Shown: positions 1 through 8,852 of the stretch, one piece after another | How positions within the stretch are numbered: position 1 is the stretch's first letter | Layout: every line of letters begins with the position of its first letter | Assembly: GCA_009829735.1 (NCBI GenBank) | Contig: CM020619.1 | Location: 27,740,063-27,804,062, forward strand | Direction of reading: 5' to 3' | Length of the DNA: 64,000 nt | Source: Pyropia yezoensis | Lineage: Eukaryota; Rhodophyta; Bangiophyceae; Bangiales; Bangiaceae | The notes under the pieces: model-generated | The model's input: only the letters and a program-made list of their open reading frames with translations | Database searches by the model: none | What the model was told of the DNA's origin: nothing | Position numbers and translations under genes: made by a program

Positions 1-1614
1 ACGGGAAAAATATGACTGCCTTCGAGGGCAGTTTTAACTCGATAAGCAGTCAATAGGACGGGATCGTCGGGTAGCCTGAGCTGACGATCGAGTCGTTTCA
101 ACTGAATATCAAGGTATTTTGGCCTCTGAGAATGCCACAACCCAGCGATCCTATTGGCTGTCACACGAGCAGCGTGGCAAACATTCTTGCGCATGCTCTC
201 TTCAATATTGATGGGTTCTGGGTACTTTGGTATGTACGGTACATCGACAATGTGCCTTTTATTTACTCAAACCTACTCACCGCCACCTACTACACCCTCT
301 CCTTCCTCCCCACCTCACCTTCTAACTACCATGCCTGCACCAGGGCCGCCTTACCTCCCCTTCCCCACCCGCCCCGTACCCCCTCTCCCACGCCTTCAGC
401 TGCGCCGCCGTCGCCGCCCAGCGAAAGCCACCCCGCTTGCCCCCTCTTCCCCCTCACGCCGCTGCCAACCTCCCCCCCAGCATCAGCCCTCCCTCACCTT
501 CTCACTCCCAAGTCTGCACCAGCGCCGCCCTCCTCCCCCCTCATCCTCCTCATCCTCCTCATCTTGCCTTCCCTCGCATGCCTTCATCCACGCCGTCATC
601 GCCCCCCAGCTATCGCCACCCACTTACCCTCCCTCCACCCTCACTGCCATGCTTCTGCCCAGGCCACCACCACCGCACCACCAACTCCTAACCCCTCAGC
701 ACCCCCAGACACCAGTCGCCTTGCTCCCATTGCACCCCAGCGCCATGCCCCTTCGCCCCACGCCCGTCCCCAAGCTCTGCCTCACCGACACCGTCCACGG
801 GCGAGACGCCCGCCTCGCAGCGAGCCACGACGCCAACCTCAGCCGCTACGCCGACGCAACATGGCCGCCGGCACCGAGCGCAAGCGCAGGGACGTCTTGG
901 ACGGGGGGGAGAAGGGAGGGAAAAGGAGGACGCAAGGGCAAACCAAGGCGGGAACAAGAAAAGGGAGCGGGTGGGGCAGGCGATGGTGGGGGCGACGAGA
1001 GTTGCCAGTGGGGGGGGGGGGGGGGGGGGGGTGACCGGGGGGGGGGCAGTAGCGACAGATGGAAGGGTGTAGCGGGGCATGCCCGGGGAAGGTAGTGAAC
1101 GTCAAGGGAGGGGGGCAACAGGCGACAAAGGCATGCGCGGAAGGCGGGTGCCATATATACGGCAAGAGCGGCCACTGGGTGACTGTTCATGCCAGACACC
1201 AGCCCCAGTTCCACCCCTGCCCGGGGGGGGAAGACGGCCGGGGGAGGGGTTGTGCCCCCGCAGGGAGGGTGAGGACGTACGGTCTGGGGGGGGACGACGC
1301 TCCTTGCACTTGGCAGGCGCGCACATCTCACCCCTTCCAAGAAAAGCCTCTCCGCACCCTGCGCCACGCACGGCGGCCCGCCGAATTGTTGTCCCTGGCG
1401 GATTTGTCGAATATCCTGGCCAATAAAATAGAGGTGACTCATCCGGCAGTCAATGTATGTATAACTCATCATCCAGCGTTATTCTCATAGGGGTGGGCGC
1501 TCCCAGGCACCTTTGAGCTGCCGTTCCGAATCATCTCTCTGTCGGCATGCTGCGGAGAGTGGCTGCGACCGTCTCGTCTGTTGTTGTCGCCAAAGAGTTG
1601 GAAAAGGATATAGG
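1..1614. other. Intergenic, low-complexity; no supported gene
   Basis: The stretch from about 280 to 850 is pyrimidine-rich (CCT/CCC repeats) and stays open in several frames only because stop codons are rare in such sequence. The possible products are Pro/Ser/Thr/Arg-rich with no domain. An uninterrupted run of 22 G at 1010-1031 is a strong candidate for G-quadruplex formation and for assembly error. No RNA gene or promoter could be recognised. Confidence 0.6.
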
Positions 1615-2069
1615 TATTGCAGTTTTCCGAATTTTGCCCCATGTGGACAAGAGCAAGAGCAAGTGTACAAGAGCAAGGGCCAATCGCATGCTGGCAGCAG
1701 AGGGCTTACCAACGGCGTGCTGCAACAAGTCTGCCGGAATAACCTGATGATTGGCTATGGCCACAACTGCTCTCGCAACGAACGCTGGTTGGTCAAAACA
1801 CTCTTGTTTTTTCATCGGATCTTGCCGCTTGGCCCTTGATCTCAGGTCATCTCTGTCAAGAACAGTCCGAAGCGCTCAGCCGGTGCCTGTTCTGCCCTCG
1901 AAGTGGTCAGAAATTCCAAGAGAATCCCCGATCACACTGTTCGAACAACAACGGGCACTCATGCGCAGCAGTCATTGGCCAGAGAGGCAGCATCTGAGTC
2001 ATATCATTGGTCAAACACAGTTTGCTCTTGCTCTTGTCCACATGAGACAAAATTGGGAGAACTGCAATA
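1615..2069. repeat. Fold-back (MITE-like) inverted-repeat element, copy 1
   Basis: Two arms of about 48 bp (1615-1662 and 2021-2069) are inverted copies differing at about four positions by eye. They begin TATTGCAGTT and end in GAGCAAGAGCAA. The 358-bp interior has no recognisable protein. A related, shorter element with similar arms lies at 23267-23433, which argues for a dispersed repeat family rather than a chance hairpin. No convincing target-site duplication was seen. Confidence 0.65.
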
Positions 2070-2347
2070 GATCAGGCAAGATACGGCCGAAGATGTACCA
2101 CGCAGGTGGTCATTATGTGCCTTTGGCCTGGAAACTGGCCTGCTTGTAGCCACCATCACGTCAACATGTCCTTACATAGCCTGCGGTGACCCGATAGTTT
2201 CACGATAGTCCACTATTGTCCAACCACTCAGGAGCGCACACGTAAGAACACGTGACGTTCTAAAATGAACCGTTTAATATCGATAGTCGACATTGGTGGC
2301 TGTGCCTTCAGATAAATACTCACCCAGAGGACAGTTATCAGCCGGTT

Positions 2348-2630
2348 TTATGCTTCGTTATTTGTCGTCTCTTCACCGGGTAACTCCGATCGATTGACGG
2401 GGTCGTTGCGGAGAGCGAGACAACCTCATGAGTGGGAGAGGCGCCGACTGACACGACCGCCCTACCGGCAGGGGAGGGCTGCCGGGGAGAGGCGGGCTGT
2501 GTCGGGCGGCGGCGGCTGCGAGCCGAGCCTTCGAGCGGCGGCGGCTGTGCGCCGAGCCGCTTATCAACGACCCCGCCGCCCCTCTGTTCTCCCTCTCGCC
2601 GGGCAGGCACGTCCGTCGTAATTTCGCGCC
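2348..2630 (+). repeat. DIRS split direct repeat A1 (left end)
   Basis: About 283 bp, nearly identical to 7335-7616. The match begins at TTATGCTTCG and ends at TTTCGCGCC. Differences by eye are about six substitutions and one single-base indel. Confidence 0.9.
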
Positions 2631-2811
2631 TGTCCAGTGCGTGGGCGCCCAGACGACGTCTGGGGACCCTTGGGGTCGCTGGACTGACGGTGACTTTGGG
2701 TTGCGGCCCGATGCTGGCGCTTGCGCCAACGTTGCCCTCCCCTTCGGGAGGGCCGCGGTACGAGGGGTATCCCCTCGTCCCGTGCCGACCCATCTTGGGT
2801 ACCGGTAAACT

Positions 2812-4170
2812 TTGCGTGGCAGCGGACCTTGTTGCCTGTGCTTGCCTCTTCCCCGTCCTTGCTTGCGCTTTCCAGGCGTTGGCTGTTGGTGGGGTCGCGG
2901 TTGGCGTTGTGACGTGCGCGGGAACGGTGGACGAAGAGGAGATTTCACCCGTCGACCACGGCGGTGGTGGCAACCCACCCGCTGGCGGTGGCTGTACTGG
3001 TGGCGGTGGTGGGATCCCTCCCGGCGCCCCCCCCCCCCTCCCCCACACCCCATCCCCCTGGCCGGCAACGGCGGTGGTGGCGGCGATCGCCCCCCGCGAC
3101 GCAACCCCGCCCGCAACGCCCGTCGCGTCGCTGATCTAGCTGACGACGACGACGAGGAGGACGAGGACGCCGACTCAGACTTCCTGCCACTCTCCGAGGA
3201 CGACGCGTCGGCGGAGCTGTCGGCGGAGGACTCTGCCGTGGGCGCCGGCCCTCGACTCCCTGGGGCCGCCCAGCCCAATTACTTTTCCCGTTCAGGAGAG
3301 CGGGCGGCCCTGGCCAGGCGCATCCCCATTTGGGGTTTTTCGCGGCCGCAATCGCGACCGGACGAGTACGGGGATCGCTTCCCGCGCCCATTCCGGGTGC
3401 ACAACGACTCCCGTTGGGCCGAGTCGTTAGCTGCGGCGTCGGCGCCGGTCCTCGCGGACGCCCGCACAGTGTACAACGCCTGCGCGTGGGTCCAGACCCT
3501 CCACAACCGCCTATTGGAGGCGGAAGTGGACCGCCTGCGTGGCGAGTTGTCGGCGCACGAGCTGCTGAACGAGGTGATATACACCCGCGCTTCGTTGCAC
3601 CAGCTGTTTTTGATACTAGATACTCGCTACACGGTCCTGTTGGAGCAGCAGACCAACCCCACGTTGGCGGCCAACCTGCAAGACCTATTGTTAGCACCCG
3701 ACGACCGCGACTCCATTTACCGCCCGACAACCAGCTTCCTGGAGTCATCGGTGCTTGCCTATCGCACTTTTGCCATCTCTCGTGGGCAGGCGCAGTTGGT
3801 GCAAGACCGCTTGCGCCCGCGCCGAGCACAACCTCAAATCCCTGGGGCCCCCCTCTCGGCAAGCGGCAGGCGACGCCTGAATCGCCAGCTGCGTGCTGCG
3901 CAGGAACGCGCCGACGGTGTACCCGGCGGGGGCAACCCCCGTCCTGGTGGTGGTGCACCACCGGGTAACGCCCATGGAGGCGGCGGCCAGCGCGGCGGAG
4001 CGGCTGCAGGCGGAGCTGGTGGCGGAGGAGGCGGCGGGGGAAACCGCCGCGGGGGCAACGGTGACGGTGGCGGATTGGGCGGCGGCCGCCGCGGCGGCCG
4101 CGTCAACAACGGCGGCGGCGGCGGCGCCAATGCCAACGCGGGGCCTGAAGCCCCCGTGGCGCCCCCCTAA
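2812..4170 (+). CDS. Gag-like protein of the DIRS element
   Basis: Open frame of 452 codons upstream of the RT frame, in the position of DIRS ORF1. The first 90 or so codons are Arg/Trp/Pro-rich and may be leader rather than protein, so the start is uncertain. From about 3090 the sequence looks genuinely coding: an acidic stretch (DDDDEEDEDADSD) is followed by a mixed-composition helical region (about 3300-3850, including AWVQTLHNRLLEAEVDRLRG). The C-terminal quarter is basic and Gly-rich (RRGG, GGGN repeats), which could bind RNA in place of a zinc knuckle. No Cys/His knuckle is present. The Gag role is inferred from position and composition; DIRS Gag proteins are poorly conserved. Confidence 0.6.
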   Translation: MRGSGPCCLCLPLPRPCLRFPGVGCWWGRGWRCDVRGNGGRRGDFTRRPRRWWQPTRWRWLYWWRWWDPSRRPPPPPPHPIPLAGNGGGGGDRPPRRNPARNARRVADLADDDDEEDEDADSDFLPLSEDDASAELSAEDSAVGAGPRLPGAAQPNYFSRSGERAALARRIPIWGFSRPQSRPDEYGDRFPRPFRVHNDSRWAESLAAASAPVLADARTVYNACAWVQTLHNRLLEAEVDRLRGELSAHELLNEVIYTRASLHQLFLILDTRYTVLLEQQTNPTLAANLQDLLLAPDDRDSIYRPTTSFLESSVLAYRTFAISRGQAQLVQDRLRPRRAQPQIPGAPLSASGRRRLNRQLRAAQERADGVPGGGNPRPGGGAPPGNAHGGGGQRGGAAAGGAGGGGGGGGNRRGGNGDGGGLGGGRRGGRVNNGGGGGANANAGPEAPVAPP

Positions 4171-4369
4171 GCGCCGTTAACGGCGACCGGCCCCGCCTCC
4201 GTCGGACCGACGGCTGCGGTCGGGCCCCCCACTTCGCCTGCCAGGTGGGAGGGCAGACAACCAGGCACGCAACCGCCGTCGCCGACCCCCTCGGTCGGCG
4301 CGGCAAGCCGCGGCGCGGCGTCTAGCAGCGGAAGCTGCTCGGACGCCCCCCGACTCTCTGGCCACTCGC

Positions 4370-6349
4370 GTGCGCGCCTCTCTGGACCGGTGGAGCCAGA
4401 TCGGCGCGTCGCCATGGGCACTCCGCGTGCTGCGCTTCGGCTACCGCATCCCGTGGCGTCGCCCTCCTCCCCCCCTCCGCCGCAAGGCCTATCCGCAGCC
4501 CCCATCGGACCTAGCGTTCGGCCACCAAACGGCCGACAAGTGGGTATCGCGGAGCTTCGTGGCGGAGTCACCTCCGGAGGAGGCGGCGGTGACCCAGGAC
4601 GTCAGCCCGACGTTCGTCATTTACCACCCCAAGGACCGGCTGGTGGTCGACCTGTCGGCCAAGAACGAGTTCATGGAGGACCGCAGGTTCCAGTACGAGA
4701 CGTTGACGGGCTACACGACGCAGCTGTCCCCGGGCGACCACCTCTTCAGCTGGGACCTGCAGGACGCGTTCTTCCACATCCCGCTGGCCCCTGCCGACCA
4801 GAAGCGGCTTGCATTTCGAGTCGGCGACCGCTTGTTCATCCCCCTCGTGTTACCGTTTGGCCTGAAGCTGGCTCCATTTGTGTTGACAAAGGTGCTGCGA
4901 CCAGTGGTGGGCTACTTGCGGCGCTTGGGAATCGCGGTACTGGCCTACATGGACGACTTCTGCAGGCGGCCGCCGGGGAAGCCGCCCGACCCAGCCGAGG
5001 CCGCAACCCAGACCCGAGTGCGAATTCTCGAGCTGTTTCGTTCGCTCGGACTGGCGGTCCACCCTACCAAGGGCGAGGCAGTGGGCACCACAAAGATGCC
5101 CATCCTCGGCTACGTCTTGGACACATCCAAGCGAGAGATCACCCTGCCGGACTCGCGCCTGGCCGGGATGATAGCGGCCGCGGGCGCGTTGACCAGCGCC
5201 GCTTGCTCTGCCTCCCGCCGCGTTTCCTTCAAGGCATTGCAGAGATTCACGGGCAAAGCGGTGTCATACTCTCTGGCCCTACCGGCCGGCCGCCTCTACC
5301 TGCAGCGCCTCTACGCCGCGCAGCGAGGCAACTCGCATCGACGCTCGGTGCGCCTGACACACGGAGCCCTGCGAGATTTGAGCTGGTGGCGCTCGCTTCG
5401 CAGCTCGTCCCAAGTCGTGCGTCCTCTCTAGCGGCCCTGTCTCGGAGTTTTGACGACCGACGCCTCGCCGTACGGGTGGGGCGGCCACTGGGACGACAAT
5501 GTACCAGCGAAGGGCGTCTTCGACGAGGCGACGCGCTCCCTGCACATCAACGTGAAGGAGGTCGAGGCGGTCACCTTGTCTCTTTAGGCGCTCGCCCCTC
5601 ATCGCGGAATATCGGAGGGCACGGTCGCCTTGCGGATCGACAGCACCGTTGCTCTTTACTTTATCAACAGCTTATCCTCCCGCTCCCCCCGACTGGTCGC
5701 CGCGCTGCGACGCTTGTACGCCGTCGCCGAGCGCCTCTCCATCACCATCTCGGGGACGTGGGTTGCCTCGGTGGCCAACCTGCGCGCCGACGCATTAAGT
5801 CGAGACCGGGACAGGACCGACTGGCGCTTGGCGCCTTACCTATTCCGGGTGCTGTCGCAGAGGTACGGGCAATTCGACGTCGACCTATTCGCAACACACC
5901 TGAATACCCATTGCCGAACGTTCTACTCCTCCCCCGCCTCCCCGGGCTGCGCCGCAATCGACTCACTGGAGCAGACGTGGGACACCGGCAACCTGTGGGC
6001 CAACCCTCCATTTTCCAAGATCGAGCTGATGCTGGCCAAGGTCGTGAAGGACAACGCCACGGTCGCGGTCATTCTGCCGGTCTGGCCCAGCCAGCCGTGG
6101 TGGCCGACGGCTATAGAGCGGGCCAACGAGGCATTCTTGTTGCCAACCAACGCGGGGATTTTCGTGCCAGGGCGCATCAAGACGCCCGACCGCCACCCGC
6201 ATTGGCGTGTCGCGGTCTTCCGCTTCCTGCGTGGCGGGCGGCCACCGCCGCGAGATGGAGGCGCGACCAGGCCAACACTCTTGCCGCAGGGGCACCCAAC
6301 GACGGTCTTGCAGCCGCTGCCCTTGCCAAGTTGCGCGTCCGGTCTTTGA
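4370..6349 (+). pseudogene. RT / RNase H / DAM-like polyprotein of the DIRS element, with two in-frame stops
   Basis: Reverse transcriptase carries the DIRS-type leader (WSQIGASPWALR, about 4400) and the catalytic YMDD at 4946-4957. RNase H follows in the same frame: TTDASPYGWGG (about 5450), the KEVEAVTL Glu, RIDSTVALYF, and NLRADALSR as the last Asp. The frame is cut by TAG at 5429-5431 and TAG at 5585-5587, the first just after RT and the second inside RNase H. Downstream is the DAM-methylase-like module usual in DIRS elements, with FDVDLFAT and the DPPY-like motif NPPF at 6002-6013, then WPSQPWW. Two stops in a conserved enzyme suggest decay; UAG read-through is the alternative. The frame overlaps the recombinase frame at its 3' end. 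Confidence 0.85.
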
Positions 6350-7284
6350 GGGACGCCACCGCCGCAAGTTATGGGGCCGGCTGGCTGCGATTTTGCGCGT
6401 TCTGCATGGCTGCGGGTTACCGTCCCTTGCCGGCAACGTCAACGACGGTGGGGCGCTATATAGCGTACCAATGGCTGAAGGGCACGGTGCAGCCTTCCAG
6501 CGTGCGGACTCATCTCTCGCCCGTCCGCAAGCGGCACATTGCCGCGGGCTTTCCAAACCCCTGCTCTACGGACCTGGTTGCCGACGCGCTCGCAGGCTTC
6601 ACCAACGCTTGGTTGGACTCCCACGGCTTTAAGGCGAAGCGAGTGGCGCTACCGGCGACGATCGCCTGGCGGCTCGCCCAACTGGCAATGACGGCGCAGA
6701 GCGCCACCATCCGTACGCGTTTGACCGCAGTGGTGGCGCACTTCTTTATGTGCCGTCGAGCCAAGGACGTCCTCTCTCTCGTGGCGCAGGACGTGCAGCT
6801 GCTGCCTGACGGCGGCGTGTCGTTCCAGATCTGTCGCACTAAGGCGGACTCCAAACGCCCTGGCGGGGAGCGTTTGGCGCACACCTTCCCTCCTATTACC
6901 TTTTCATCCATCCCCGACCGCCCTGTGGTTCTCCTGCGCCGCGCCCTGGCGGCCCACCGGAGCTGCCGCTGCCCTGACCAACGTCTGTTCCCCGCGCCAT
7001 CTGGTGACGCGGGCACCATCCTCTCGGGGTGGCTCTGCGCAAGGTTGACGATGTTGGGCGTGGAGCCGGCCGTCGGCACGGTCTACGCCAGTCACTCCTG
7101 CCGCAGCGGTGGGTGCACGGCTATGCGGTCGGTGGGCATTGGGCTGGATGCCGTTGCCCAATGGGCAGGTATGACGGTCGAGACTCTGACCAAGAGCTAC
7201 AACGATGCGTTGGCTATCGCGACCCCCGAGGCCCACTACTTCTTCGGGCGCCTCCTACCGCGGCCGCTGCAGCTGCCCGCGTAG
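6241..7284 (+). CDS. Tyrosine recombinase of the DIRS element
   Basis: DIRS elements integrate with a phage-type tyrosine recombinase instead of a DDE integrase, and this frame holds one. An N-terminal core-binding-like region (DATAASYGAGWLRFCAFC, about 6350-6600) is followed by the catalytic domain. The catalytic arm is visible: Arg in MCRRAKD (6757-6759), the HxxR box in SHSCRSGG (His 7093-7095, Arg 7102-7104) and the nucleophilic Tyr in TKSYNDAL (7198-7200). The reading frame is open far upstream, through the RT region in another frame, and no ATG lies close to the domain, so the start given is only the approximate domain limit. Expression may use frameshifting from the overlapping polyprotein or a spliced leader. 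The catalytic residues are intact. Confidence 0.85.
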   Translation, partial: ATAARWRRDQANTLAAGAPNDGLAAAALAKLRVRSLRDATAASYGAGWLRFCAFCMAAGYRPLPATSTTVGRYIAYQWLKGTVQPSSVRTHLSPVRKRHIAAGFPNPCSTDLVADALAGFTNAWLDSHGFKAKRVALPATIAWRLAQLAMTAQSATIRTRLTAVVAHFFMCRRAKDVLSLVAQDVQLLPDGGVSFQICRTKADSKRPGGERLAHTFPPITFSSIPDRPVVLLRRALAAHRSCRCPDQRLFPAPSGDAGTILSGWLCARLTMLGVEPAVGTVYASHSCRSGGCTAMRSVGIGLDAVAQWAGMTVETLTKSYNDALAIATPEAHYFFGRLLPRPLQLPA

Positions 7285-7301
7285 CGCCCGTGCTCCCTCT
7301 G

Positions 7302-7338
7302 ATGGCTAAATGCGGCGTCGTGCTTGCGTCTCTGTTAT
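7302..7338 (+). repeat. DIRS split repeat B1
   Basis: 37 bp with two mismatches to B2. It lies 18 bp after the recombinase stop and shares its last TTAT with the start of A2, forming the internal copy of the circle junction. Confidence 0.85.
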
Positions 7339-7616
7339 GCTTCGTTGTTTGTCGTCTCTTCACCGGGTAACTCCGATCGATTGACTGGGTCGTTGCGGAG
7401 AGCGAGACAGCCTCATGAGTGGGAGAGGCGCCGACTGACACGACCGCCCTACCGGCAGGAGAGGGCTGCCGGGGAGAGGCGGGCTGTGTCGGGCGGCGGC
7501 GGCTGCGAGCCGAGCCTTCGAGCGGCGGCGGCTGTGCGCCGAGCCGCTTATCAACGACCCCGCCGCCCCTCTGTTCTCCCTCTCGCCGGGCCGGCACGTC
7601 CGTCGTCTTTCGCGCC
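7335..7616 (+). repeat. DIRS split direct repeat A2 (internal)
   Basis: Nearly identical to 2348-2630, in the same orientation. Together with B1 it reproduces the right-end/left-end junction expected of a circular intermediate. Confidence 0.9.
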
Positions 7617-7774
7617 TCCCACCATCCTCCCTGCGCACGTACCGCGAACGCACGTCTTGTCGTCTTTCGTGGGCTACTCGGCCCCGCCCATCCTGGACAC
7701 GAGCGGGGTGTGTACCATTGTATTTTATCGTTTGTTTATCTTGGCCGCAACCCAAACGAATAAACACACTGTCA

Positions 7775-7811
7775 ATGGCTACATGCGGCGTCGTGCTTGT
7801 GTCTCTGTTAT
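7775..7811 (+). repeat. DIRS split repeat B2 (right end)
   Basis: Second copy of the 37-bp B sequence, ending GTCTCTGTTAT exactly where similarity to B1 stops, which marks the right end of the element. A unique stretch of about 158 bp (7617-7774) separates A2 from B2. Confidence 0.85.
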
Positions 7812-8852
7812 CTCGGCATAAACGGGAAAATCGCCTGCGCACAGCAGATACGCTCTTTAACATACGCGCGTATACGCTTGACCGATATGCGCTTGGCAAC
7901 CCCTGGTGCGGGGCCGGTGGGCCGGCTGGCAATGTCAAGCGCCGAGACGTGCCACCCCAATCTCAGGGATGATCCATCCACGGTTCTCGTTGCCTTCGCG
8001 TGGATATGAATGATACGTATGTACAGTACAGTACGACAAACACCGCATGGTCATTCGATGAGTGGCTCCACCCCCACTCCCGGGATCGCATCCCCTCGAG
8101 CCCCCTGTATCCCGATCAATCGCGAAACATACTGCACTGTACCGCTTCTGCCGCGGATGGTTACTTGATACGTATGTGCGCTCCCGTCCGAAGGCCTCCG
8201 TTCATACATATGCAGCGACGAACCGCGGCGGACCGCCCTCGGCGGAGCCGCCATCGCAAAACGTCCGTTTTTACGGATAGCACCCCGACCCGTATGGTGG
8301 GCTTGCCGGTGGGATGCATGCCCACGTCCACGGTGTCGTGCAGTTCACCATGAATGATACAGCGCCCGACATCATCTTTAAAATTGGCGCTCCCGTGGTC
8401 ATCAACGGCTATACCGAGGAAACGAGGCGGGCGGGCGCTGGGGCGCATGCGGGATGCTGTCGCCGGCGCCAAGGCGGCGGCGACCGCCCACAAACTGACG
8501 GGCTTCCCAGCGACCTGGGGGCTGCCGCCCGCGACGGGGCCAAGCCGTTGCGGTGCGCGCGGGCGGGGGCACGAGCCGCCCCGCGTCGCAACACGGGTGT
8601 ATGGACGTACAGTACCCCCTTCCCCCCCCCCATGGACAGCCTGTGGGGAGGGGTCCAGCGACACACTGTACACAGGTGGATTGTCCGCGCTGTTCCGGCA
8701 GGGTCCATACAACAGCTGGCGCCGCCCGCAGAGCGTGCGCGCTTGCGCCCTCTGCACCTAAAGGCGGACCTTACCACTCAGCAGTCGCCCCTGTTGTCCA
8801 AGGCGCCCGCTCGCCCTCCCCGTCACGTCCATCCCATCCAGCCCGTGCTACC
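7812..8852. other. Intergenic region upstream of the M13 peptidase remnant
   Basis: Mixed-composition DNA with no recognisable gene. It contains scattered short GTACAGTAC-type palindromic strings (about 8020 and 8610) but no clear TATA element. It presumably includes the old promoter of the peptidase gene that starts at 8853. Confidence 0.4.

Larger units (their letters stand above)
2348..7811 (+). mobile_element. DIRS-order tyrosine-recombinase retrotransposon
   Basis: The element carries, in order, a Gag-like ORF, reverse transcriptase, RNase H, a DAM-type methyltransferase-like domain and a tyrosine recombinase, which is the gene set of DIRS/PAT retroelements. Its ends are not LTRs but split direct repeats. 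A1 (2348-2630) recurs as A2 (7335-7616). B1 (7302-7338) abuts A2 and overlaps it by TTAT, and B1 recurs as B2 (7775-7811). As known for this order, the A and B pieces template a circle whose junction is re-integrated by the recombinase without target-site duplication; none is seen here. A1 and A2 differ at only a few positions, so insertion looks fairly recent, although the RT frame contains two stops. Confidence 0.9.

Noticed and set aside
132-1095. Two overlapping plus-strand frames of about 300 codons
   Set aside because: Pro/Ser/Arg-rich products from CT-rich repeats, in two frames at once, with no domain.
4390-6240. Upstream part of the long frame that ends with the tyrosine recombinase
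   Set aside because: RT and RNase H motifs are in the other plus-strand frame here; this part is their shadow.
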